The notes: a model not told the origin generated them from the sequence alone. DNA of 64,000 nt from Rhizohabitans arisaemae (GCF_025996515.1 NZ_BLRH01000055.1:186001-250000), one strand, 5' to 3'; positions 8,832-17,377 are shown, counted from the first letter of the stretch. Numbers and translations are program-made.

Positions 8832-9746
8832 ATGTGTTCTAATGACGTTGTGGTCATCGAGGAAGCACTACGGGCTCGTCCCGACGACTTCGCCGCGTGG
8901 CACGCGTACGGCGACCGGCTGCTGCGGCAGGGCGACGCCAGAGGCACGCTGATCCGCCTTGAGCAGCGCCTGGCACGCACCCGCCCCGCCGTTCGGCCGG
9001 CCGTGGAGCGCGAGATCGCCGACCTCGTCGCGGAGCACGAGGGCCGATGGGACGACGGGCTGCCGGGCAGGGCGCGGGTGCGGTCGCGCCGGTACGGCTT
9101 CGCCACGGAGGTGGCCGTCGAGTGGTCGGACGATGTCCGCGAGGTCGTGGAGCAGGTGCTGTGCGCCCCGTTCGTCACCACGCTGAGGATCACCTCGAAC
9201 GCGGCGGCTGACGAGGACGATTACGGGGACGACGAGGACTCGTACCTGGCCGTGGACCGCGGCGAGTTACGCCCGGGCCGTCTGGACCTGCGAGCCCTGG
9301 CCGGGCTGGACCTCGGGCGGCTCACCGAGCTCGACCTGTCCTACCTGAGCGTCGGCTTCGACGGCGCCGAACTCCTCGCCACCCTGTTCGCGTCGGACCG
9401 GTTGCGCGCACTCGACCTGCGGTACTGCCGCATCGCCGACACCGGCCTGGCGGCGCTCGCCGCCTGCCCGCACCTGGGCGGGCTTCGCCGCCTGCACCTG
9501 CAGCGCAACAGGGTGACCGCCGAGGGCGTGCGGTCGCTGCACAGGTTCACGGAACTGACCGAGCTCGACCTGCGCTACAACGACCTCGGAGAGGCGGGCG
9601 CGCAGGCGCTGCTCGCCGCCCCGTTCGCCGGATCCCTCACCCGGCTGTGGCTGTACGACTCCGACGTGGGCCGGGACGGCGTGCGGAAACTGGCACAGGC
9701 CGCGAATCTTCCGCCGGGGCTGCGGAGCATGTGGAGGTGCGTGTGA
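8832..9746 (+). CDS. leucine-rich-repeat protein with TIGR02996-like N-terminus
   Basis: A 304-residue protein. Residues about 9-45 (EEALRARPDDFAAWHAYGDR, then LLRQGDARGTLIRLEQRL) match the TIGR02996 motif found at the N-terminus of repeat proteins in myxobacteria, planctomycetes and some actinomycetes. Residues about 150-290 form leucine-rich repeats of the ribonuclease-inhibitor style, for example LTELDLSYLSVG, LRALDLRYCRIADTGLAAL and LTELDLRYNDLGEAGAQALL. It is predicted to be a cytoplasmic protein-binding scaffold. An acidic insert (DEDDYGDDED) separates the two parts. The gene ends in a GTGA overlap with the oxygenase gene, so the two products are probably made in fixed ratio. The ATG at 8832 could be replaced by a GTG at 8850. 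Confidence 0.75.
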   Translation: MCSNDVVVIEEALRARPDDFAAWHAYGDRLLRQGDARGTLIRLEQRLARTRPAVRPAVEREIADLVAEHEGRWDDGLPGRARVRSRRYGFATEVAVEWSDDVREVVEQVLCAPFVTTLRITSNAAADEDDYGDDEDSYLAVDRGELRPGRLDLRALAGLDLGRLTELDLSYLSVGFDGAELLATLFASDRLRALDLRYCRIADTGLAALAACPHLGGLRRLHLQRNRVTAEGVRSLHRFTELTELDLRYNDLGEAGAQALLAAPFAGSLTRLWLYDSDVGRDGVRKLAQAANLPPGLRSMWRCV

Positions 9747-11629
9747 GCATCGGACTTCGGGACCGGTTCTTCGCCCTGTCGGCAGGGAACGCCCCCGCCG
9801 AGGAGGTCGCCGTGTATCGGGCGGAGGTGGACGCGACCGACGCCGGACCGGCCGCGACGGTGGACGGGCTGGAGGTCTGCTGGCATCCGTCGGCGCGGTT
9901 CAAGGCTGTGCGCTTCATCGACGCCGAGCTCGTCGACGAGCGGGTTCGGGAGCTGTTCGCCCGGCCCAGCGCGGACGCGCCGTACCTGGCCGCCGTGTTC
10001 GCGGATCCGCACGAGCTGTCGTTCCGCACGTTCGAGAACATCGTCCCGCTGGACCGCCTCCTGCAGGCCGTGCCGCTGGAGATGGAGCTGACCGGGCGGA
10101 GGGAGCACGCCGAAGGGGTGTTCTCGTTCTCGCTGCGCCTGCCGGAGCAGGCTCGCGACCGGCTGGCGCGGCTGGACGGCATGAACCTGTACGTGCCGCC
10201 GCTGAACGCCGCCTCCCGGGGCGGCGAACGGTTCATCTTCCACTCGGCGCTGCTGGCCGAGGCGTTGACCGTGGCGGTGGCCGACGCGCTGCCGCCGTCC
10301 GTGGCGGAGGGGTTCTCGCACGTGAACCCGGTGTTCCGGTGCAACGGGTTCGAGCCCGGTGACGCCAAGTTCCACCTGCATCGGGACACGCCGTACTACG
10401 ACGCGACGCGCGGGCACATCTCCCGCTACACGCTGCTGCTGTACCTGACCGGCGGTACGGGCTCGCCGGCGCTGGACCTGGTCGGCGGCGCCGCGCTCGG
10501 CGAGATCGGCGCCTTCACATGTGTGATCTTCGATCAGCGGTACGAGCACGAGGGCGCCCCCTACCGCGACGGCCGCAAGGTGTTCCTGCGTACCGAACTG
10601 ATCTTCACCGCCGGCGAGGTCACCGAGGCGCCGGAGATCGGCGCGCTGTTCGGCAAGGCGTGCTACCTGACCGGCGAGAGCGTGTTCGCGCCCGAGCTGG
10701 CCCGGCACGCCGACGCGTACTACAACCAGGTGGCCGCCGCCCACTGGGACGGCTGGGGCGAGGGCCCCGCCCGCGAGACCTTCCTGCACAAGGAGTTCCG
10801 CGGGGTGCACTTTGTGACCAACGGCTACGACTTCTGGTTCCCCGGGACCGACGCGCTGCCGCCAGCGGAGTGCGCGGCCATCACCCTGCTCGACTACTTC
10901 AACTGCAAGCTCGGCGACACCGCGTTCCGCGCGCTGTGCCGGACGGAGGTCGTCGAGGCCGAGGATGCCGGCTGGATCCCCGAGTTCCTGCGGGACAAGC
11001 ACGGCCACTCGGTCATGACGCGGGTGGACAAGTCCGCGTTCTTCCCCGAGCCGGAGCGGCCCCACGGCGCGATCTGCTGCCCGTTCCACTCCACCGGGCA
11101 GTTCGACCCCACGCGCTTCGACGAGGTCGTCAAGCTCTACACCGACGCCCAGTCCTTCGCCCAGGCGCACATCCTGCCCGCGCCGATCCTCATGCTCGGC
11201 GAGGATGTGGCCCTCGACCCGGACCGGTTCGTCATCCAGGACGGCCTCATCCACGTGCTCGGCAAGAACGCCCTCACGCCGGTCAACTTCGCCGCCTGCT
11301 GGAACGACGAATCCATCCCCGAGGACTATGTGGTCGTCGCGGCCAAGGTCGACGTGGAGCGGTTCCTCGTACCACCGATCATCTACAACGAGTCCGCCGG
11401 CTGCCGCCACCTCAGGTTCGACTTCTTCCGCAACTCCTGGATGGTCGCCCACCGGCGGGCCACCATCCCCGTTCCCAGGATCACCGAGCTGGGCTGGGCC
11501 GATCCCGAGGACAGCCGGGCCTGGCGGCGCGAGGTGGACGACTCCCTCATCGACGACGAGCACCCGCTGGAGCCCAGCGACCTGTGGGACGACGAGGAGG
11601 ACGACTGGGACGACGAGGACCAGGAGTGA
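9743..11629 (+). CDS. large 2-oxoglutarate/Fe(II)-dependent oxygenase-like protein
   Basis: A 628-residue protein. The iron-binding facial triad is visible as H213-x-D215 in FHLHRDTPYYD and a distal H269 in RYEHEGAPYRDG, followed by R283 in FLRTELIF as the 2-oxoglutarate-binding arginine. This is the prolyl-hydroxylase-like double-stranded beta-helix layout. The roughly 340 residues after it are not recognised but contain CCPFHSTGQFDP and several conserved-looking aromatic stretches. The C-terminus is strongly acidic (DDEEDDWDDEDQE). The GTG at 9743 overlaps the stop of the LRR gene and follows a GGAGG site by five bases. A protein substrate presented by the LRR neighbour is a reasonable idea but not proven. 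Confidence 0.7.
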   Translation: MSIGLRDRFFALSAGNAPAEEVAVYRAEVDATDAGPAATVDGLEVCWHPSARFKAVRFIDAELVDERVRELFARPSADAPYLAAVFADPHELSFRTFENIVPLDRLLQAVPLEMELTGRREHAEGVFSFSLRLPEQARDRLARLDGMNLYVPPLNAASRGGERFIFHSALLAEALTVAVADALPPSVAEGFSHVNPVFRCNGFEPGDAKFHLHRDTPYYDATRGHISRYTLLLYLTGGTGSPALDLVGGAALGEIGAFTCVIFDQRYEHEGAPYRDGRKVFLRTELIFTAGEVTEAPEIGALFGKACYLTGESVFAPELARHADAYYNQVAAAHWDGWGEGPARETFLHKEFRGVHFVTNGYDFWFPGTDALPPAECAAITLLDYFNCKLGDTAFRALCRTEVVEAEDAGWIPEFLRDKHGHSVMTRVDKSAFFPEPERPHGAICCPFHSTGQFDPTRFDEVVKLYTDAQSFAQAHILPAPILMLGEDVALDPDRFVIQDGLIHVLGKNALTPVNFAACWNDESIPEDYVVVAAKVDVERFLVPPIIYNESAGCRHLRFDFFRNSWMVAHRRATIPVPRITELGWADPEDSRAWRREVDDSLIDDEHPLEPSDLWDDEEDDWDDEDQE

Positions 11630-11984
11630 ACGGCCGGACCCGGTCCTGCGCCTGCCGACAATCCTGCTTGAGGATCTCCCGGAAGGTGGAGCGGTCAAAA
11701 CCGCGACCGGGGATCCGACACGCAGTTCCGCTGAGCGAGACGTTTCCATAGGCAAGCCCCTCCCGCGCGGCCGATCATCGGGGCATGGCTGAAGCGGCAC
11801 CCGCGAGGATGACACCACGCGCGGATTCCGGCTCGCCCGCTACGGCGAGGCGGGGCAGGGGTCATCGGACGGAAGGCGCGTACGGGCGAGTCCGGCCCGA
11901 GTACGAGGCCGCCGCCGAGGGGTACCGGTGTCCGGTCACCCGCTTCAGCCACGTGACGGGGGAACAGCGACCCGAGGAGATCCC
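11630..11984 (+). other. intergenic stretch upstream of the micropeptide operon
   Basis: This 355-base gap has no convincing gene; a 72-codon frame from 11785 has an unusual composition for a protein and overlaps the start of the next real gene. The region ends with a GAGGAG ribosome site (11974-11979) for the ATG at 11985, and probably carries the promoter for the 11985-13438 operon. I see no clear -10/-35 pair. Confidence 0.35.
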
Positions 11985-12101
11985 ATGCCAGGCATTCTGC
12001 TGACCCTGCTGGTCTGCTGCGCCCTCGCGGCGGCGGTACCGCCGCTCTGGCGCCGGCTCGCCCGGACCTTCAACACCCAGGTCCACCGGATCAACCAGTG
12101 A
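11985..12101 (+). CDS. 38-residue membrane micropeptide (NTQVHRINQ family)
   Basis: A 39-codon gene with ATG at 11985 preceded by GAGGAG at 11974-11979. The peptide has one hydrophobic segment (residues about 3-20), a basic stretch WRRLAR and the C-terminal tail NTQVHRINQ. It resembles a single-pass membrane peptide with the tail in the cytoplasm by the positive-inside rule. The same nine-residue tail ends another tiny gene at 15370-15477, on the other strand of the same locus. Its stop overlaps the GTG of the M20-fold gene by four bases (GTGA), so translation is coupled. The duplication with conserved coding sequence, good ribosome sites and shared context argues that both are real genes. 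No known family comes to mind. Confidence 0.72.
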   Translation: MPGILLTLLVCCALAAAVPPLWRRLARTFNTQVHRINQ

Positions 12102-13438
12102 ACACCCCGGACGGGCTGAACGGACTGGAGGGCCTCGACCGGCGGCGGCGTGAGCAGGTCGCGGCGGCCTGGCGGCACGTCAGCGCGGACCGGCTGCGGG
12201 AACTGCTCTGCGGCCTGGTGAACGTCCCCAGCCCGACCGGCGGCGAACGCCGCCTCGCCGAGCACATCACGGGCACCCTCGCGGCCACCGGCATCACGGC
12301 GACGACGCAGCCGCTCGACGACCGGCAGGCCAACGCCTGGGGCCGGTTGCGCGGCGACGGCAGCGGCCCCGACCTCATGCTGTATGCGCCGATCGACACG
12401 CTCACCACCGGCCGCGAGAGCGAGGACGTCCCGTGGATCGGCCCCGAACTCCGCCCCGACATGCGGCCGGCCGCCCGGGTCGAGGGCGACCTGGTGATCG
12501 GGCTCGGCGCGGGCAACCCGAAGGGCCACGCCGCCTGCGTGCTGATGGCCGCCGAGGCCGTCCACCGCGCCGGGCTGCCGCTGACCGGGGACCTGCTGGT
12601 CGCGTTCGGGGCGGGCGGTATGCCCGCCAACGCGCCGCCCGGCGGGGAGCGGCGCAACATCGGGCAGGGAGTCGGCTGTTCGTTCCTTCTCGAACAGGGG
12701 GTCTGGGCGGATTTCGCGGTGATCGCCAAGCCCGGCTGGACGGTCTCCCGGGAGGAGGTGGGGCTGGCCTGGTTCGAGGTCGTCGTGCACGGCGTCCACA
12801 CCTATGTCGGCTCACGCCACCGCCTGCCGTACGAGAACGCGATCGCCCGGGCGGGTGAGGTCGCCGTACGACTGGAGCGGTGGTTCGCCGAGTACGCCGA
12901 GCGGCACACCGCCGGGACGGTCGCCCCTCAGGGCGTCGTCGCCGCGGTGGAGGGAGGGTGGCCCCACCTTGCGGCCGTCACCCCGGCCGCGTGCAGGCTG
13001 CTGGTGGACCTGCGCCTGAGCCCGGGCACGAGCCCCATGGCGACCAAGCGGGAGTTCGGCTCCGCGATCGAGAGGATCCGCGGCGAACTGCCCGGCACCG
13101 CGGTGACGTTCGAGATGGTGCTCGCCGTCCCCGGCACCGCCTCCGATCCGGGAAGCTGGGTGGTCAGCAGCGCCACGGCCGCCTGGGAGGCCGTGGAGGG
13201 GCGCCCGCACGAGGTGATCCGCGGCAACAGCGGCGCGACCGACGCCAACATCCTGCGGAGCCGGGGCATCCCGACCGTGCGGATCGGCATGCCCAAGGTC
13301 GCCGACGTGCCGTTCGAGGTCGACTTCTCCATGGGGATGAACACCGCCGACGTCCGGGAGATGGAACGGCTCACCCGACATCTGATCCGCACCGCCGTCG
13401 ACACGGTCACCCGGTCCCGATCGGAGGTGGGCCTGTGA
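12098..13438 (+). CDS. M20-fold (peptidase/deacylase) protein lacking canonical metal ligands
   Basis: A 446-residue protein with the overall order of M20 metallopeptidases (ArgE/DapE/CPG2): catalytic domain, dimerisation insert around residues 220-330, then catalytic domain again. The first ligand motif HxD is replaced by P98-I-D100 in YAPIDTLTTG. The GxxDMKG motif appears as GAGNPKG with Asn140 in place of Asp. The catalytic EE pair is absent from LVAFGAGGMPANAP. A dinuclear zinc peptidase is therefore unlikely; it may be a binding protein or may have a changed mechanism. It is coupled to the micropeptide upstream and lies beside the IclR gene and the ring-cleavage cluster, which suggests a role in the same pathway. 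Confidence 0.75.
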   Translation: MNTPDGLNGLEGLDRRRREQVAAAWRHVSADRLRELLCGLVNVPSPTGGERRLAEHITGTLAATGITATTQPLDDRQANAWGRLRGDGSGPDLMLYAPIDTLTTGRESEDVPWIGPELRPDMRPAARVEGDLVIGLGAGNPKGHAACVLMAAEAVHRAGLPLTGDLLVAFGAGGMPANAPPGGERRNIGQGVGCSFLLEQGVWADFAVIAKPGWTVSREEVGLAWFEVVVHGVHTYVGSRHRLPYENAIARAGEVAVRLERWFAEYAERHTAGTVAPQGVVAAVEGGWPHLAAVTPAACRLLVDLRLSPGTSPMATKREFGSAIERIRGELPGTAVTFEMVLAVPGTASDPGSWVVSSATAAWEAVEGRPHEVIRGNSGATDANILRSRGIPTVRIGMPKVADVPFEVDFSMGMNTADVREMERLTRHLIRTAVDTVTRSRSEVGL

Positions 13439-13472
13439 CGAGGACCGGCCCCGGTGGCCTGGCGTTTTCTCG

Positions 13473-13496
13473 TGGAACGTACCAAACTCCTTTCCA
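13473..13496. promoter_or_regulatory. inverted repeat TGGAA-N14-TTCCA upstream of the IclR gene
   Basis: Five-base arms TGGAA (13473-13477) and TTCCA (13492-13496) lie 30 bases before the IclR-type start codon. IclR proteins often bind TGGAAN-NTTCCA-like palindromes, so this is a candidate autoregulatory site. The arms are short and could occur by chance. Confidence 0.3.
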
Positions 13497-13526
13497 GGTC
13501 TCCGAGCCATTTGGGAGGTTCCTGTC

Positions 13527-14345
13527 ATGACAGTGCTTTCGTCCACCTCACCGGAATCGTCGGCGGTCACCGCTCCGACGGGAACCGGCGACGCCGAGGC
13601 GATGAACTCCGTCCTGGGAAAAGCGCGCCTGATCATCGAGGCCTTCACGGCGGAGGACGACTCCCTCTCGCTCGCGGAGCTCGTCCGGCGCAGTGGAGTG
13701 GCGAAGGCCAGCGTGCACCGGCTCGCCCAGGAGCTGCTCGCCTGGGGTTTGCTTGAGCGGGCCGGGAACCGGTACCGCCTGGGCCTGCGGCTCTTCGAAA
13801 TCGGCCAGCGGGTGCCCCGGCAGCGGATCCTGCGTGAGGCGGCCCTGCCGTACATGGAGGATCTGCTGCTCGTCACCCAGGAGACGGTCCACTTCGCCAT
13901 CCACGAGGGCCTGGACGTGCTCTACGTCGAGAAGCTCATGGTGCACCGGGGGCTGAAGAAGCAGTCCCGCGTCGCCGGACGGCTTCCCCTGTACTGCACC
14001 GCCACCGGGAAGGTGGTTCTCGCCTTCTCTCCCCCGGCGCTCTTCCACGAGGTCCTCCGGGGCGGCCTCACGCCCTTGACCAATCGGACCGTCACCCAGC
14101 CCGGACGACTCCAGGTCCAGCTCGACAGGATCCGGGCCGAACGCCTCGCGATCGAGGTCGAGGAGACCAGGCTCGGCTACACGAGCGTGGCCGTACCCGT
14201 CTTCGGGGACGCCGGCGCACTGGCCGGCGCACTGTCGATCACCGCGCCGACCTTCCGGCTGAACCACATGAACCACGGCCGGTTCACGGGCGCGCTGCGC
14301 ACCGCGGCACTCGGCGTCTCCCGCGCGCTCCAGACGACGGGCTGA
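13527..14345 (+). CDS. IclR-family transcriptional regulator
   Basis: A 272-residue regulator. Residues about 27-90 carry the winged helix-turn-helix: LGKARLIIEAF, then LSLAELVRRSGVAKASVHR and YRLGLRLFEIG. Residues about 100-270 form the GAF-like effector domain of IclR proteins (GRLPLYCTATGKVVLAF). The ATG follows a GGGAGG ribosome site. It stands between the micropeptide/M20 operon and the ring-cleavage operon, so it most likely controls both in response to a pathway metabolite. Members of this family act as repressors or activators of aromatic degradation genes; which applies here cannot be told. Confidence 0.88.
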   Translation: MTVLSSTSPESSAVTAPTGTGDAEAMNSVLGKARLIIEAFTAEDDSLSLAELVRRSGVAKASVHRLAQELLAWGLLERAGNRYRLGLRLFEIGQRVPRQRILREAALPYMEDLLLVTQETVHFAIHEGLDVLYVEKLMVHRGLKKQSRVAGRLPLYCTATGKVVLAFSPPALFHEVLRGGLTPLTNRTVTQPGRLQVQLDRIRAERLAIEVEETRLGYTSVAVPVFGDAGALAGALSITAPTFRLNHMNHGRFTGALRTAALGVSRALQTTG

Positions 14346-14451
14346 CCTGCGTCTCGTCGACGACCTCCGCCGCCTGCGCCGCACCGGCCGGACGGCGGGC
14401 CCGCCGTTCGGGCGCCGTACGGCCGGCAGGCACGGACTCAGTTCCGGCGCC

Positions 14452-15330
14452 TCATCCGGACACCGGGTGTTTCGCGAGGAACGCAAGGCTCACCGCGTTG
14501 TACCGCGCGGCCTGCTCGTGCTGGGGCCAGTGGCCGCACGCGTCGAACAGCACCAGCTCCGAGCCCGCGACGGCCTCGTGCATGGCGGCGGCCTCGGGTA
14601 CCTCGCCGAACGGGTTGTCGCGGCCCCACACGATCAGGGTGGGCACGGTGATCCGGGCGAGGTCTTCCGGGCGGAGGATGTTCCGCTCCCGAACCTCCAT
14701 GTCCTGCAGGCACAGCAGGTTGTCGATTCCCGCGACGAAGTCGGGCCGGTGGTAGATGGCGTGCCTGATCGCGATCAGTTCCTCGGTCGCGTCCTCGGCG
14801 TCGGCCATCAGCAGCCGCATCCGTGCCCGGGTCAGCTCGACGTCGTCCTCGGCGACCGCCTTGCGGGTGGTGGTGCGGATGCGCTCCATGACCTTCGGGT
14901 TGGCCACGGTGCCCCCGGCGCAGAGCAGTTGGAGGGAGGCGACCCGCTCCGGGGCGTCGATCGCCGTACGGGCGCCGACCCATCCGCCCAGCGACTCCCC
15001 GACGATGTGGGCGGCCTCGATCCCGGCGGCGTCCAGGTAGGCGAGCAGATGATCGCGGTAGCGGGGGATCTCATAGGGGAAGTCCGGTTTGCCGGTGTAG
15101 CCGTGCCCGAGCATGTCGACGGCGTGGCAGGCGTACCGCCCGGCGTGGGCGCCGATGTTGCGGGCGAACGCCTCCAGGTGGCCGCTGGTGCCGTGGAGAA
15201 AGATCACCGGCTCGCCGGCCCCCGCCTGGAGGGAGCGGGTCGGCACCCCGCCGGCGTCGACGGTGGTGACCCGGAAGTCGAGGCCGGCCAGTTCGGTCCA
15301 GATGGTGTGAACGACGGCGGTGGATGTCAT
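14452..15330 (-). CDS. alpha/beta hydrolase, meta-cleavage-product hydrolase-like (1)
   Basis: A 292-residue alpha/beta hydrolase of the MhpC/BphD/CarC type, which cleave carbon-carbon bonds in ring-fission products. Oxyanion region HGTSGH, nucleophile elbow GESLGG (Ser), acid in WGRDNP and catalytic His in CGHWPQHE are all visible. The ATG at 15330 follows a GGAG site; a TTG four codons upstream is less likely. It is the last gene of the minus-strand operon that begins with the Rieske oxygenase at 18607. Together with the second hydrolase at 15501-16391 it implies two hydrolytic steps, or two substrates. Confidence 0.82.
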   Translation of the reverse strand: MTSTAVVHTIWTELAGLDFRVTTVDAGGVPTRSLQAGAGEPVIFLHGTSGHLEAFARNIGAHAGRYACHAVDMLGHGYTGKPDFPYEIPRYRDHLLAYLDAAGIEAAHIVGESLGGWVGARTAIDAPERVASLQLLCAGGTVANPKVMERIRTTTRKAVAEDDVELTRARMRLLMADAEDATEELIAIRHAIYHRPDFVAGIDNLLCLQDMEVRERNILRPEDLARITVPTLIVWGRDNPFGEVPEAAAMHEAVAGSELVLFDACGHWPQHEQAARYNAVSLAFLAKHPVSG

Positions 15331-15369
15331 GGGGTGCTCCAATGGTCGGGGACGGGGGTTTCCCGTCGC

Positions 15370-15477
15370 TCAGCGGTGCTGGTTGATGCGGTGGACCTGG
15401 GTGTTGCTCCGGGTGAGCACCTTCCACAGTGCGTAGGCCGCGGCCGGCATCACGACGAGGATCAGCAGCTTCTTCAC
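15370..15477 (-). CDS. 35-residue membrane micropeptide (NTQVHRINQ family)
   Basis: A 36-codon gene with GTG start at 15477 and a TGAGGAG ribosome site just upstream. The peptide starts MKKLL, has one hydrophobic segment (residues about 4-20), then WKVLTRS and the tail NTQVHRINQ followed by HR. The tail is identical in nine residues to that of the 38-residue peptide at 11985-12101, and the coding DNA of the tail differs at a single base. It sits between two alpha/beta hydrolase genes, 23 bases after the first and about 40 bases before the second. It could be a membrane anchor or small subunit for the hydrolases or the oxygenase. Confidence 0.75.
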   Translation of the reverse strand: MKKLLILVVMPAAAYALWKVLTRSNTQVHRINQHR

Positions 15478-15500
15478 GGGTGGTCTCCTCAAGGTCTGGG

Positions 15501-16391
15501 TCACGGATGGCCGACGGAGCGGAGGAACCCGTCGACGACCGCGTGGTAGGCGGCGGGCCGCTCCTCCTGCAGGTGGTGGGAGACGTGGTCCATGACGTGC
15601 AGGTTTCCGCGCTTGACCATCCGGGACAGCATGAGCGGGTAGTCCGGGGTGAGGAAGGCGTCCTCGCGTCCCCAGATGAAGAGCACCGGCGCCTCGATCC
15701 GCCCGAGCTCGCCGGTGAGGTCCTGCCAGTCGCCGCGCGGTGAGTCCGACATCGCGGCGAGCTCCCGCTCCCCCGGGTCCAGGCTCTGCCGCCAGCGGAG
15801 GTCGACGGTCTCCTCGGGCAGGCGGTCGGCGTCGTACCACTCCAGCCGGGTGATCAGGTCTCGCATCTTTTCGCGGGTGGGACCTTCTCCGCCGTAGTAG
15901 ACGTCGCGGGCGTTGCGGCCGCGGCGGCCGCGCTCGGGCAGGGGGGCGAGCGGCCCGTGGAAGACCGGCATGCTGCCGGTCACCACGAGGGAGCGGACGC
16001 GGCCCGGATACCGGGCCGCGAGGCACAGCGCGATGGTGCCGCCCCAGGAGTTGCAGACGAAGTCCGCCTGTTCCAGGCCGAGGGTGTCCATGAGCGCGAC
16101 GGTCTTGGCGGCGTGGAAGTCCCACATCGGCCCGGAGATCAGGCACTTGTCGGACTTGCCGTACTGGAGGAGGTCCACGATCAGGCAGTGCCGGTCGGCG
16201 GAGAAGTACGGCGCGACGGGGCCGAAGTCGCTCCAGCCGGTGCAGCCCGGGCCGCCGCCGTGGAGAAAGACCGTGTCCGGACCCGCGCCGAGCTCGTGGA
16301 AGTGGTACGTGACGCCGTCGGCGTCGGCGAACCGGCTCTCGGGCGCGGCACCGGCCGGAGGCGCGGGAGGACGAACGGGCGTGACGGTCAT
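15501..16391 (-). CDS. alpha/beta hydrolase, meta-cleavage-product hydrolase-like (2)
   Basis: A 296-residue hydrolase. The oxyanion motif is HGGGPGCTGWSDF, the nucleophile elbow is CNSWGG (Ser) as in C-C hydrolases such as BphD (usually GNSxGG), the acid lies in IWGREDAF and the catalytic His in DHVSHHLQEE. The ATG at 16391 overlaps the stop of the extradiol dioxygenase gene by four bases, so the ring-cleavage product is probably passed from one enzyme to the other. It is closer in motif to the classical ring-fission hydrolases than the enzyme at 14452-15330. Confidence 0.85.
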   Translation of the reverse strand: MTVTPVRPPAPPAGAAPESRFADADGVTYHFHELGAGPDTVFLHGGGPGCTGWSDFGPVAPYFSADRHCLIVDLLQYGKSDKCLISGPMWDFHAAKTVALMDTLGLEQADFVCNSWGGTIALCLAARYPGRVRSLVVTGSMPVFHGPLAPLPERGRRGRNARDVYYGGEGPTREKMRDLITRLEWYDADRLPEETVDLRWRQSLDPGERELAAMSDSPRGDWQDLTGELGRIEAPVLFIWGREDAFLTPDYPLMLSRMVKRGNLHVMDHVSHHLQEERPAAYHAVVDGFLRSVGHP

Positions 16392-17341
16392 CGGGGTTCT
16401 CCTGAAGCACCGGGATCGAGTACGGCGACGCCCATGCCGGTGAGCCACTCGGGCATGGGCGCGTAGACCAGCGGTGTGCCCGGGATGAACCCGAGGGCGG
16501 CGGCCATCACCAGCCAGGCGCGCAGCTCCTGGCCGCCGTTCCCGGCCGCGGACTCCACCTCGTCGGTGGTCATCGACGCGTAGCGGCGGAGGCGGCCTTG
16601 CTCCAGGTCGTCGAGGAACGTCCGGTCGAACTCGGGGAAGATCGTCGGGCGCGCGGCCACGATGATCTCCCGGCGCCGCTTGTCGTAGCGCTCCCACTCG
16701 CCCCGCCCGTTGATCCAGGCGTCCACGAGGAAGGTCTCGTCGTCTCCGTGGGGATCCGTCCAGTCGCTCGGCCACGGGAGCCGGTGGGACAGCCCGCCCG
16801 AGGCGATCACGACCACGCGCCGACCGGCGGCGATCCGCCCGACGGCCGCGGCCAGGTTCTCGCCGAGCCGCACGCAGCGCGCCGGCGTGGGCAGCGGCCG
16901 GGCGAAGACGTTGACGACCAGCGGCACCACCGGCACGTCGAGGCCGTCGAGCAGGTACTGGATCGCATGCGACTGCCCGTGGTCGATCTGCAGCCGGGCC
17001 GAGATCGCCACCTCGGTACCCGCCTCGACCAGGTCGGCGGCGAGGGCCTGCGCGAACTCGGGGTCCGTCCGCTGCGGGCCCTTGGGCGTCCCCGACTCAC
17101 CGGCGGCGACGACCTCGCCGACGCCCAGGGTGAATGCGGGGATCAGGTCGAGCCAGAAGCCGCGGAAGTGGTTCGACCCGACGATCACCGCCACGTCCGG
17201 GCGCGCCTCCGCGATGCGCCGCCGGGCGGTGCCGAGGGCGTCGCGGAAGGCTTCGGCGCGGTCGATGTGGACGACCTGGTCCCAATGGGTGTTCATCAGG
17301 GTTGAGTGGGACGCCCCAACCCCCAGCACGATGTCGGACAT
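16388..17341 (-). CDS. LigB-type extradiol ring-cleavage dioxygenase
   Basis: A 317-residue class III extradiol dioxygenase resembling MhpB (2,3-dihydroxyphenylpropionate 1,2-dioxygenase) and the catalytic subunit of CarB or LigAB. Candidate active-site histidines are visible in GASHST (residues about 9-14), SNHFRGFW (about 56-63), QIDHGQSH and ASGGLSHRLP. Such enzymes use Fe(II) to open a catechol next to the two hydroxyls. Its stop overlaps the start of the hydrolase at 16391. No separate small (LigA-like) subunit is seen, which fits the single-chain MhpB type more than LigAB. The true substrate is unknown. Confidence 0.85.
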   Translation of the reverse strand: MSDIVLGVGASHSTLMNTHWDQVVHIDRAEAFRDALGTARRRIAEARPDVAVIVGSNHFRGFWLDLIPAFTLGVGEVVAAGESGTPKGPQRTDPEFAQALAADLVEAGTEVAISARLQIDHGQSHAIQYLLDGLDVPVVPLVVNVFARPLPTPARCVRLGENLAAAVGRIAAGRRVVVIASGGLSHRLPWPSDWTDPHGDDETFLVDAWINGRGEWERYDKRRREIIVAARPTIFPEFDRTFLDDLEQGRLRRYASMTTDEVESAAGNGGQELRAWLVMAAALGFIPGTPLVYAPMPEWLTGMGVAVLDPGASGEPR

Positions 17342-17377
17342 CGGATTGCCTGGCTCCCTTCCTTGTACGGCCGCGGC

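Noticed and set aside
11785-12003. 72-codon frame upstream of the first micropeptide
   Set aside because: It overlaps the micropeptide start, has no ribosome site and no resemblance to known proteins.
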